Positions 1 through 7,398 of a stretch of DNA of 64,000 nt are shown piece by piece (position 1 is the stretch's first letter; every line of letters begins with the position of its first letter). The position numbers and the translations under genes are program-made. Origin of the DNA: Nitrospira sp. (GTDB lineage Bacteria; Nitrospirota; Nitrospiria; Nitrospirales; Nitrospiraceae); assembly GCA_024998625.1 (NCBI GenBank), contig JACOEL010000007.1, forward strand, positions 119,802 through 183,801, read 5' to 3'. The notes below the pieces were generated by a model. It was not told where the DNA came from. It did no database searches and was given only the letters and a program-made list of their open reading frames with translations.

Positions 1-1
1 G

Positions 2-394
2 GAGGGCCGGGTCGTCATCCTCTGCCCCAACGCCGGCAGCCTGGAGGCGAAACTCTTTGGACGATGGTGGTTTCCCTGGGAATTGCCGCGCCATCTGTTC
101 CACTATGAGAAGGCGACGCTTATGCGGGTGTTGGAAGCGGCCGGTTTCCATATCGAGTCGGTCAGCACCGGCTTGGGCTCGCTCTACTTTATGGCGAGCC
201 TGGCTCGGGTATGGGAACAGCGGTTCGGGCGAGTGGTGCCCGGTCGTCGATTCATCGAGAAAGTGTTCGTCCGCCCTTTCTGTTTCTGTGTCGGGCATCT
301 GGGGTACGGAACTGAGTTGAAGGTCTATGCCAGGAAAGATCGGCACGGGCTCGCTGAGCCTGGCAGGCTGCGGAAAAACTCATTTTTTGCGTAA
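2..394 (+). CDS. SAM-dependent methyltransferase, C-terminal part (5' truncated by window)
   Basis: The reading frame is open from the first bases of the window, so the N-terminus lies outside. The visible part carries the pattern typical of the tail of Methyltransf_23/UbiG-like enzymes: a strand-like VVILCPN, then a Phe-Gly-Arg-Trp-Trp / Pro-Arg-His-Leu segment, and a helix ending in a 'LEAAGF' turn. It probably methylates a small molecule or glycan precursor in the cytoplasm; the substrate is not deducible. The last eleven or so codons (after about position 360) are read from the end of a 207-bp repeat element, so the original C-terminus was probably replaced. The family call is fairly safe; the role is unknown. 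Confidence 0.7.
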   Translation, partial: EGRVVILCPNAGSLEAKLFGRWWFPWELPRHLFHYEKATLMRVLEAAGFHIESVSTGLGSLYFMASLARVWEQRFGRVVPGRRFIEKVFVRPFCFCVGHLGYGTELKVYARKDRHGLAEPGRLRKNSFFA

Positions 395-566
395 TACGTC
401 GCGATCAACCCACATGCCGTGTAGGCAGCAGAATCACCACCGGATGCGCAAAAAGGCCGTCCAGCAAGGCCGCAGCGAGCGAAGAAGCGAAGCGTACTCG
501 AGCCGTACGGTGAGCTTCTGAGCGATGCGAGAACGCCGCTAGCAGACGATTTCCGCATCCTGCTAG
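360..566 (+). repeat. MITE-like 207-bp element, copy 1
   Basis: The ends are imperfect inverted repeats: GCAGGCTGCGGAAAAAC at the left, and GCAGGATGCGGAAA read inward from the right. The outer four bases are CTGG (left) and CTAG (right). The inner right half (about 450-566) is nearly identical to 39142-39259, and to the reverse complement of 24370-24486. It has no coding capacity of its own. The left end supplies the last codons of the upstream methyltransferase; the right end supplies the stop codon of the convergent glycosyltransferase. Confidence 0.8.
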
Positions 567-1474
567 ACAAAGTACGATCTGACGAGACGCGACCAAGTCT
601 TCATGTTGAGCGGTTCGTGGCGCAGAGCCGACTGAAAGGCCTGCCGAGCGGCGGTGGGGGTGTGGGCCCGCAGGTGGTGTTTGCCCAGGTCGGCATAATA
701 GACCGCCCAATCGTGCGAGAGGGCATCGCCTTCAGGGGTGCCGGGTCGGCAAGAGGCGGCGTGTTTTTCGAGGAACCGGCGCCGACCGTCCAGGGCGCGC
801 AAAGAGGGGATATCCCGCGACGCATTGTGTCCGTATAGCCGGTGCCGATAGAGCGGTTTGGGAAGATGAATGAATCGGCCCGGACCGTACAGCCGGATGA
901 TTAAATCGATGTCCTCCCAAATCGAGAGGGCCGCATCGTAGCCGCCTACCGCATCGAAACAGGTCCTGCGGAAAAGCGACCCCGATGTGGCGGCGTCGTG
1001 TCCGCCCCGCAGCAATTGCGTGATGCTGCGTTGCTGTTTCATCGCGGCATCGTATTCAAGAATCTCGTTCCGTTCATTGACCTGGTACCCGTCGCAGTGC
1101 ACGAGGGCTGCCTGCGGAGCGCTCTCGAGGATGCCGAGCGTTGCTTCCAGGAAGGTGGGCTCCCACAGATCGTCCTGATCGAGAAATGCCAGATAGGGGG
1201 TTTGGGCCAGGCGCGCGCCGGTATTTCTGGCGGCGGCTTGTCCGCTGTTCTGTGGGTGACGCACGTAGCGGACCTGCGGGATGGTTTGCACCAACGCGCC
1301 CGTGCCGTCCGTCGAGGCATCGTCTACGACGATGATCTCATCGGCGGCCAGGGTTTGCGCGCGCACGGAATCGATGGCCTCCTTCAGATATCTGGAGATG
1401 CCGTTGTAGGCGGGAATCACGACGCTGATCTGTGTCACGGGCTTGAGTTCCTTGGAGCCGTCAATCGGTAACAT
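563..1474 (-). CDS. Glycosyltransferase family 2
   Basis: This 303-residue GT-A glycosyltransferase has an N-terminal nucleotide-sugar fold (ISVVIPAYN, then VVDDASTDGT), the donor/metal motif LDQDD at about residue 97, and a later 'GGYD...WEDIDL' acceptor region. The C-terminal 60 residues look like one TPR-type helical pair. It would transfer one sugar from an NDP donor during surface-glycan assembly. It is the only gene on the minus strand in the first 53 kb. Its TAG stop is formed inside the terminal repeat of the adjoining element. The ATG start is preceded by no strong Shine-Dalgarno, and an internal GTG just before TQISVV is an alternative. The acceptor is unknown. Confidence 0.85.
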   Translation of the reverse strand: MLPIDGSKELKPVTQISVVIPAYNGISRYLKEAIDSVRAQTLAADEIIVVDDASTDGTGALVQTIPQVRYVRHPQNSGQAAARNTGARLAQTPYLAFLDQDDLWEPTFLEATLGILESAPQAALVHCDGYQVNERNEILEYDAAMKQQRSITQLLRGGHDAATSGSLFRRTCFDAVGGYDAALSIWEDIDLIIRLYGPGRFIHLPKPLYRHRLYGHNASRDIPSLRALDGRRRFLEKHAASCRPGTPEGDALSHDWAVYYADLGKHHLRAHTPTAARQAFQSALRHEPLNMKTWSRLVRSYFV

Positions 1475-1691
1475 AGGCGGTGAACGCAGTCAACCGGCGT
1501 TGTTGCCGACCCATCCAGGCGACATCGATTCGGCTGTCTTGACTTGTCGGATAGGCTGTGATTCCATGCGCGCCGATTACTCGTGGTTGATCGCTCGCAG
1601 TACTATCGCGCGTACTGTTTCGACTGACTGCCCCGTGCGTGATCGCCGATCCGGTCCTGTCCTCCACCATAGGTCTATTCCGCGCCATATT

Positions 1692-2771
1692 GTGAAGATC
1701 GTCATTGCCGCATGGCATCTCAAGAATCTCAACGTGGGGATCGGGCGATATGCCCGGGAACTGATTGAGGCGCTGGGGCGCGTCGATCAGACGAATCAAT
1801 ACGAGATTCTGATCCCTCACGCGGAGCATCCGTTCACCGCGCGACCGAATATGCGGTTTCGCGTGATCCGTTTCCCGCTGTTCCGCCGCCGTTTCTGGGA
1901 GCAGGTGGCTCCGCTCCTGGTCGGCCCGTACGATGTGCTCCACTTTCCGTATGACTCTTGCGTGGCCTGGAAACGCGGAAAGTTCGTGGCCACTATCCAT
2001 GACGTCAAGCCGTTGCTGTTTCCCGTGCTCCGTGCCCGTACCAATCTCAATAGTCGTATCGAGCAGTGGCTGGTCGGAGATCGCTGGAAGAAGGTCGACC
2101 ACGTCATCACGATTTCCGAACATTCGCGGCGCGATCTCCTAGCGCACGTTCCGCTTCGCCCCGAGCAGGTGACCGTGACCTCCCTGGGCCTCGATGCCGA
2201 GCGGTTTCGGCCCGCCGAGCATCCGGGGGTGCGCAAGCCCTACGTGTTCTGCGTGGCCGGAGCCGACCCGACCAAGAACGTCGGCGTCCTCATCGACGCG
2301 TTCGCGAAACTTCCTGAGACGCTGCGCAGCCGTTTCGACCTGCTTCTGGCAGGTGATGTCTGTAAACGCCCGGATATTCGCGCGACCGTCGAGCGCCTAG
2401 GCATCAGCGCATGCACGAAGTTTGTCGGGGTGATCTCCGATACGGAACTTGTGGTCTCTTATCAGGAGGCTACGGTATTTGTCTTCCCGTCGCTCTATGA
2501 AGGGTTCGGGTTGCCGGTGCTGGAGGCGATGGGGTGCGGTTGCCCGGTGATCTGTTCGAATGCCGCTTCGCTGCCTGAAGTGGCCGGTGATGCGGCAGTA
2601 CTGTTCGATCCGCATGACGGCGGTCGATTGGCCCTTGAACTCTCCCGCGTTCTGGCGTCACCCGTGCTGCGGGGCGAATTGAGGGCCCGCGGATTGGCTC
2701 GGGCGCGTGAGTTTTCCTGGGATCGCACTGCGGTTGAGACGGTGGCGGTCTATCGACGTCTTGCAGGCTGA
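1692..2771 (+). CDS. Glycosyltransferase family 4 (GT-B)
   Basis: A 359-residue GT-B enzyme. The N-terminal domain begins [10 protein letters not shown] and has the glycine-rich acceptor-side turn '[11 protein letters not shown]'. The C-terminal donor domain holds [19 protein letters not shown], the E-x7-E signature of GT4 enzymes, followed by [10 protein letters not shown]. It is probably a mannosyl- or rhamnosyltransferase of the glycan locus. The frame is open much further upstream, but the family normally begins at the strand encoded from GTG 1692, so I chose that codon; its ribosome site is poor and ATG 1566 is a fallback. It is divergent from the neighbour at 563-1474. Confidence 0.85.
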   Translation: MKIVIAAWHLKNLNVGIGRYARELIEALGRVDQTNQYEILIPHAEHPFTARPNMRFRVIRFPLFRRRFWEQVAPLLVGPYDVLHFPYDSCVAWKRGKFVATIHDVKPLLFPVLRARTNLNSRIEQWLVGDRWKKVDHVITISEHSRRDLLAHVPLRPEQVTVTSLGLDAERFRPAEHPGVRKPYVFCVAGADPTKNVGVLIDAFAKLPETLRSRFDLLLAGDVCKRPDIRATVERLGISACTKFVGVISDTELVVSYQEATVFVFPSLYEGFGLPVLEAMGCGCPVICSNAASLPEVAGDAAVLFDPHDGGRLALELSRVLASPVLRGELRARGLARAREFSWDRTAVETVAVYRRLAG

Positions 2772-2899
2772 GCTGAGTCAGTGGCTCTCAATGAGTGCGT
2801 CGGACAGGCCGCAACACGGATGGTGCTCGACATGTTGCAGCTCCTGTGTTGTCATGGGACTGCAACCGGTTCTTGCCCGATGTCGAGGGGATGCAGGCT

Positions 2900-4102
2900 A
2901 TGTCGGAAGAGGCGTGCGATGTTTTAATCGCCGGGGCCGGAGTGATCGGCGTGGCCATCGCGAGGGAGCTCAGGCGTCGGTATGGCGTCAAGGTGGTCGT
3001 GTTGGAGAAGGAACCCACGGCTGGCCGGCACGCGAGCGGTCGCAACAGCGGCGTGTTGCACGCGGGCGTCTATTACAAGGCAGGAACACTCAAGGCGCGG
3101 CTGTGTGTAGAGGGGAACCGGCGGTTGCGGGCCTATTGTCGGGAGCAGGCCATTCCGCTCAACGAGCATGGCAAGGTGATTGTGGCGCGGACGGAAGCGG
3201 AGTTGCCGGCGCTGCGTGAATTGTACGCGCGATCCCAGGCCAATGGAGTCCGTGTGAGCCTGCTTGATGAACAGGCTCTGAAAGAGGTGGAACCTTGCGC
3301 GAAGACCGTACAGCAGGCGCTGTACGTACAGGATACTGCGGTGGTCAACCCGCAGCGGGTCATGGCGGCCATGGTGGCGGATGCCGAACGTGAAGGCGTG
3401 GAGTTTCGCTTCGGCTGTGCGTGGCAAGGGCGGGAGGGCGATGCCGTGGCGCGCACCGATCGAGGCCGCGTGGCCTACGGGCATTTCGTGAATTGCGGTG
3501 GACTCTTTGCCGATCGAATTGCGCATGCCTACGGGGTCGGTCGGCACTTCAAGATACTGCCGTTTCGCGGACAGTTCTATCAGTTGCGTCCGGGGTCCGC
3601 ATTGCAGGTCCGCGGCAACATCTATCCCGTCCCGGACCTGCGGAATCCTTTCTTGGGCGTGCACTTTACGCGACGTCCGGAAGGCGATGTGACGATCGGA
3701 CCTTCGGCCCTCCCGCTGCTGGGTCGTGAGCAGTATCAAGGCCTGACCGGGGCAACGGTCGGCGGTACGCTCACGATGCTGGCCTATTTGATGCGACTCT
3801 TCGGTCGCAACCGGGACCATTTTCGCTCGATTGCTTGGACCGAGATGGTCAAGCTGACGCGCACGGGTTTTTTCCGTGAAGCGGAAGCGCTCGGACAGGG
3901 ATTTAAAAAAGCCGATTTACTGCCGGGGCAAGCGCCGGGCATTCGGGCGCAGTTGGTCGATACGCGAACGGCCGAGCTCGTGAGCGATTTTATGATTGAG
4001 GCGGGGCCGCGTTCCACGCACGTGTTGAATGCCGTGTCCCCCGCCTTTACTTCGTCACTACCTTTTGCCGAGCATGTCGTCGGAGCGATGAAGCTCGCGT
4101 AG
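2900..4102 (+). CDS. lhgO: L-2-hydroxyglutarate oxidase
   Basis: A 400-residue FAD-dependent oxidoreductase of the DAO family. The Rossmann dinucleotide motif GAGVIGVAIARELRRR is at residues 11-26, followed by LEKE and the substrate-side block HASGRNSGVLHAGVYY, which is characteristic of LhgO/L2HGDH. The C-terminus keeps 'NAVSPAFTSSLPFAEHV'. The family oxidises L-2-hydroxyglutarate to 2-oxoglutarate, passing electrons to O2 or quinone, and serves as metabolite repair. ATG 2900 has GAGGGG nine bases upstream; an ATG at 2891 is in frame but sits on that site. The enzyme has no obvious link to the glycan genes around it. Confidence 0.85.
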   Translation: MSEEACDVLIAGAGVIGVAIARELRRRYGVKVVVLEKEPTAGRHASGRNSGVLHAGVYYKAGTLKARLCVEGNRRLRAYCREQAIPLNEHGKVIVARTEAELPALRELYARSQANGVRVSLLDEQALKEVEPCAKTVQQALYVQDTAVVNPQRVMAAMVADAEREGVEFRFGCAWQGREGDAVARTDRGRVAYGHFVNCGGLFADRIAHAYGVGRHFKILPFRGQFYQLRPGSALQVRGNIYPVPDLRNPFLGVHFTRRPEGDVTIGPSALPLLGREQYQGLTGATVGGTLTMLAYLMRLFGRNRDHFRSIAWTEMVKLTRTGFFREAEALGQGFKKADLLPGQAPGIRAQLVDTRTAELVSDFMIEAGPRSTHVLNAVSPAFTSSLPFAEHVVGAMKLA

Positions 4103-4224
4103 TGTTCCATCGGCGGCATGATCGAATTTTCTGGTCTGAAGCTTGGCTGAGACGCTAAGATCCAAGTCGATCGATGCGCGAGGTGGCCGCTGTCCGAAAG
4201 CATCTATGCCGAGTGCCGATCGCG

Positions 4225-4233
4225 TGATATAAG
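4225..4233 (+). promoter_or_regulatory. Possible extended -10 promoter for rfbABD
   Basis: TGATATAAG matches an extended -10 box (TGnTATAAT with one mismatch) 48 bp before the rfbA start. No good -35 lies 17 bp upstream, as is usual for extended -10 promoters. Seen only as a consensus match. Confidence 0.35.
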
Positions 4234-4280
4234 ATGACCTGTTCGTGGGCTCAATCCGTGCTCTTGCGTTGGGGGTGATG

Positions 4281-5015
4281 ATGAAGGGTGTCGTACTTGC
4301 CGGGGGTCTCGGCTCTCGATTGCTGCCGCTCACCAAAGTGACCAACAAACATCTCCTGCCTGTCTACGACAAGCCGATGATCTACTATCCCATCCAGACG
4401 TTGGTCAACGCCGGCATTACGGAGGTGATGTTGGTGACGGGCGGGAACAGCGCCGGGGATTTCCTGAAGTTGTTGGGGAACGGGCGCGACTTCGGCCTCA
4501 AGCATCTCAGCTATACGTATCAGCAGGGGGAAGGCGGCATCGCCGATGCGTTGCGGTTGGCGGAGCATTTTGCCGACGAGGGCCCGGTCTGCGTGGTGCT
4601 GGGTGACAATTTGATCCAGGGCAATATTGCGAAGGCGGCCGCGGCATTCCGAGCGCAGAAGCGGGGCGCAAAGATTCTTCTCAAGGAAGTGAAAGATCCG
4701 CAGCGCTTCGGTGTGCCGTATCTCGAAGGGGACCGGGTGCTGAGCATCGAAGAAAAGCCGGCGCACCCCCGCTCGTCTTATGCGGTGACCGGAATCTATT
4801 TTTACGACGCGCGCGTGTTCGAGATCACCCGGACGTTGAAGCCTTCCGGCCGTGGTGAACTCGAAATTACGGACGTCAACAATGCGTACATTACCTCCGG
4901 GGAGTTGACCTGGAATGTGCTGGACGGCTGGTGGACGGATGCCGGCACGATCGAATCGTTGTTGGCTGCCAATCAACTCGTCGCGCAGACCGGGGCGAAC
5001 AGGATGGAGTTCTAA
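4281..5015 (+). CDS. rfbA: Glucose-1-phosphate thymidylyltransferase-type nucleotidyltransferase
   Basis: This 244-residue sugar-nucleotide pyrophosphorylase opens with MKGVVLAGGLGSRLLPLT. It also has the Lys-containing NKHLLPVYDKPMIYYP segment and VVLGDNL, where the Asp binds metal. It should join glucose-1-phosphate to dTTP, giving dTDP-glucose, the first step to dTDP-rhamnose. The protein is about 45 residues shorter than the classical RmlA because the C-terminal helical extension is missing; this is the short form. Two ATGs (4278, 4281) overlap a GGGGGTGATG ribosome site. The stop abuts the rfbB start directly, so the three rfb genes form one operon. Confidence 0.85.
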   Translation: MKGVVLAGGLGSRLLPLTKVTNKHLLPVYDKPMIYYPIQTLVNAGITEVMLVTGGNSAGDFLKLLGNGRDFGLKHLSYTYQQGEGGIADALRLAEHFADEGPVCVVLGDNLIQGNIAKAAAAFRAQKRGAKILLKEVKDPQRFGVPYLEGDRVLSIEEKPAHPRSSYAVTGIYFYDARVFEITRTLKPSGRGELEITDVNNAYITSGELTWNVLDGWWTDAGTIESLLAANQLVAQTGANRMEF

Positions 5016-6044
5016 ATGCGTATTCTCGTGACGGGCGGAGCCGGTTTTATCGGGTCGCATCTGGTGCGTCGCTTGATTCAGAGCGGTCGCCATTCGGTCG
5101 TGAATCTGGATGCGCTGAAATATTCCGGCAATCTTGAAAATCTCGCCGATCTGGCCGGCGATCCGCAGTATACCTTCGTGCATGCCGACATCGGTGATCA
5201 GCGGGCGGTACATGCCACGTTGCAGGCACACCGCATCGAGGGCATCATCAATTGCGCGGCGGAAACGCACGTCGACCGCTCGATTCTCGATCCCGGGGCC
5301 TTTGCCCGCACGGATGTCGTGGGTACCGGTATCCTGTTGGAGGAAGCGCGTCAGGCCGGGGTGCAACGGTTTCTCCAGGTCAGCACCGACGAGGTGTACG
5401 GCAGTGTCGAGCGGGGCAGTTCCACGGAGGGAGATCGGCTGGAACCGCGAAGTCCTTATTCCGCGAGCAAGGCCGGAGGGGATTTGCTGGTGCTGAGTTA
5501 TTGGACTACTTACCGGTTTCCTGTCCTGGTCACGCGCGGCAGCAATACGTATGGCCCCAACCAGTATCCGGAAAAATTCATTCCGCTGTTTGCGACCAAC
5601 GCGATCGACGGGGAGCCGCTTCCGTTGTACGGTGACGGCAGGCAATGCCGGGACTGGTTGTCGGTCTATGACCATGCGGCAGGGATTCAGCATGTGTTCG
5701 AACAGGGGGAGCCGGGAACTGTCTACAATGTTGGGGGCGGGAATGAGCGGGAGAATATCACAGTGGCCGAACAGATCGTGGCGACGCTGGGGAAGTCCCG
5801 TTCGCTGATTCGGTTTGTGCAGGACCGCCCGGGGCACGATCGACGCTATTCGATCGATTGTCGCCGCCTGCGTGCCTTGGGTTGGTTGCCGCAGGTGCCC
5901 TTTGAAGAGGGGCTGAAGCAGACGGTCGAATGGTATCGCACGCATGAGAACTGGTGGCGGACGATTAAGTCCGGAGAGTTCAAGGACTATTATCAACAGC
6001 AGTACGCGAAGCGGCTGCAGCAGGGGATGGCGTGCGGATCGTAA
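5016..6044 (+). CDS. rfbB: dTDP-glucose 4,6-dehydratase
   Basis: A 342-residue extended SDR enzyme. It has TGGAGFIGSHLVR at the N-terminus for NAD, the STDEVYG strand, and the catalytic Tyr/Lys in SPYSASKAGGDLL. 'RGSNTYGPNQYPEKFIPLF' is the RmlB substrate signature. It dehydrates dTDP-glucose to dTDP-4-keto-6-deoxyglucose. Its length is normal for the family. It begins on the base after the rfbA stop and overlaps rfbD by 13 bp, so translation is probably coupled. Confidence 0.95.
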   Translation: MRILVTGGAGFIGSHLVRRLIQSGRHSVVNLDALKYSGNLENLADLAGDPQYTFVHADIGDQRAVHATLQAHRIEGIINCAAETHVDRSILDPGAFARTDVVGTGILLEEARQAGVQRFLQVSTDEVYGSVERGSSTEGDRLEPRSPYSASKAGGDLLVLSYWTTYRFPVLVTRGSNTYGPNQYPEKFIPLFATNAIDGEPLPLYGDGRQCRDWLSVYDHAAGIQHVFEQGEPGTVYNVGGGNERENITVAEQIVATLGKSRSLIRFVQDRPGHDRRYSIDCRRLRALGWLPQVPFEEGLKQTVEWYRTHENWWRTIKSGEFKDYYQQQYAKRLQQGMACGS

Positions 6045-6883
6045 TCACCGGAGCGCAGGGACAGTTGGGCATGGATCTCCGGCAGGTCTTGCAAGGGCAT
6101 CGACTGACGTTGCTCGATCTCCCGACGTTCGACCTGACCCATCAGGACTGCGGACGCGTCATTGTCGAGGCAGCGCCTGAGGTTGTGATTCACGCCGGCG
6201 CCCATACGGACGTGGACGGAGCCGAACGCAATCCGGCTTTGGCCATGGCCGTGAACGCCGCGGGGACCGAGCGAGTGGCCTGTGCGGCTGCTCAGGTCGG
6301 GGCGAGGCTGATCTATATTTCCACCGACTATGTGTTCGACGGCCTGGGCACACGTCCCTATCTCGAAACCGATCCGACCAATCCCATCAGCGCCTACGGC
6401 GAGTCGAAACGGGTGGGTGAGGAGCGGGCCTTGGCCTGTTGTGAGAATACCTTGGTGGTGCGCACCGCCTGGCTCTACGGCCTGTACGGCCGGAATTTCG
6501 TCAAGACCATGTTGCAACTGGCTTCCGAACGACCCTGTTTGAAGGTCGTCGCCGATCAGCGTGGGTGTCCCACCTTTGCCGGAGATCTTGCCGGCATGAT
6601 CGGAACGCTCATGGCGCATCCGGCACGGGGTGTGTTGCATGTGACAAACGCCGGGAACTGTACCTGGCATGAATTCGCCAGGGAGATTGTCCGATTGTCC
6701 GGGCGCCCTGTGCCCGTTGAGGCGATCACGACGGCCGACATGCCGAGACCGGCGAAGCGACCCGCCTATTCGGTCTTATCGGCAGATCGTCTCCATCATC
6801 TTGGGTTCACCATGCCGTCCTGGCAGGATGGATTGCAGCGATTCATAAAGGCCCTGCCGGCAATGTCCTCACTGGTTTCTTAG
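6032..6883 (+). CDS. rfbD: dTDP-4-dehydrorhamnose reductase
   Basis: A 283-residue SDR enzyme. Its features are VITGAQGQLGMDL for NADP, STDYVFDG, and the Tyr-x3-Lys pair in ISAYGESKRVGE. The later 'TAWLYGLYGRNFVKTM' is typical of RmlD. It reduces the 4-keto group to give dTDP-L-rhamnose. Translation starts at GTG 6032 inside the end of rfbB. The 3,5-epimerase RfbC, needed between RfbB and RfbD for L-rhamnose, is not in this window and must be encoded elsewhere if L-rhamnose is the product. Confidence 0.93.
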   Translation: MRIVITGAQGQLGMDLRQVLQGHRLTLLDLPTFDLTHQDCGRVIVEAAPEVVIHAGAHTDVDGAERNPALAMAVNAAGTERVACAAAQVGARLIYISTDYVFDGLGTRPYLETDPTNPISAYGESKRVGEERALACCENTLVVRTAWLYGLYGRNFVKTMLQLASERPCLKVVADQRGCPTFAGDLAGMIGTLMAHPARGVLHVTNAGNCTWHEFAREIVRLSGRPVPVEAITTADMPRPAKRPAYSVLSADRLHHLGFTMPSWQDGLQRFIKALPAMSSLVS

Positions 6884-7050
6884 AAGTCTCGCTTCGTATT
6901 CTCGCTTGTATCGGGACTCCTCCCGCTAGTCGGACGGGTCGTGAAGCTCCTTCATTCCGCTCGCCGCACTCGGTTCCTTATCCCCGCAGAGCGCTTAGTC
7001 GGGGCGCATCGCGATCCACGGTGCATTATTTTGCGATACTTCCTACGCTG

Positions 7051-7071
7051 AATGTGTCAGCAAGACACATT
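7051..7071 (+). terminator. Perfect hairpin, terminator of rfb operon or operator
   Basis: AATGTGTC and GACACATT pair perfectly over 8 bp around the loop AGCAA, followed by TTCTTG. The T-run is weak, so this may be a modest intrinsic terminator for rfbABD. Alternatively it is a regulator site, since it lies directly before the -35-like box of the next gene. Confidence 0.4.
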
Positions 7072-7073
7072 TC

Positions 7074-7102
7074 TTGTGCAACCTCCGCGATTTCTCTATA
7101 CT
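7074..7102 (+). promoter_or_regulatory. Sigma-70-like promoter for the O-antigen ligase-like gene
   Basis: TTGTGC and TATACT are separated by exactly 17 bp. The predicted start near 7109 would give a leader of about 240-290 nt before the membrane protein gene. Confidence 0.45.
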
Positions 7103-7349
7103 GCGGTTCCGCAGAGCCCTCGCAGCGTTTCTCGTGACGATGCCCGGTGCACCCGGTGAGTTCGAGCCTGTGTGCAGGCCTGCTCCGTCAGACCGGTAAG
7201 CGGGTGATCCACTTCACGCATGAATGCCGACATGCCGATCCCAGGCATCAGGGCCGGGACCGAGGTGCTCTTGTGCATGAGGAGCGGTTCTACTGTTTGC
7301 GCATCGTTCGTTGCGGTGCCTGAGCGTCCGACTTGAGAGGGTGAAGTGT

Positions 7350-7394
7350 ATGGATGTAGTTCGTTGTGCCTCTTTTTGTGACAAGCGATACTGA
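7350..7394 (+). CDS. Possible 14-residue leader peptide
   Basis: ATG 7350 is preceded by GAGAGG at nine bases and opens a 14-codon frame, MDVVRCASFCDKRY. Its TGA ends four bases before ATG 7399 of the following gene. The ribosome site belongs better to this mini-gene than to the big gene, suggesting translational coupling. Too short to judge by codon use. Confidence 0.3.
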   Translation: MDVVRCASFCDKRY

Positions 7395-7398
7395 TGGA

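Larger units (their letters stand above)
6884..7349. other. Long intergenic stretch without a convincing gene
   Basis: About 470 bp between rfbD and the ligase-like gene. It holds a perfect 8-bp hairpin (7051-7071), a promoter-like pair (7074-7102) with the tight hairpin CTGCGG TT CCGCAG at its start region, and then about 240 bp of apparent leader. A 38-codon frame at 7220-7336 has no ribosome site and is not called. Nothing else recognisable is present in 6884-7050. Confidence 0.6.

Noticed and set aside
325..570. Minus-strand 81-codon frame across repeat copy 1
   Set aside because: It translates the repeat element; similar peptides (beginning SSRMRK) arise from the other two copies. It is repeat-derived, not a gene.
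4251..5996. 581-codon minus-strand frame opposite rfbA and rfbB
   Set aside because: It is a GC-rich shadow: both strong families are encoded on the plus strand, and the peptide shows no domain.
6918..6957. Shared motif GGTCGTGAAG upstream of the ligase-like gene and again near 8855
   Set aside because: Only about ten bases match, with weak similarity around them; two occurrences are too few to call a regulatory site.
7220..7336. 38-codon frame in the leader of the ligase-like gene
   Set aside because: No ribosome site and no recognisable composition; it is likely chance.
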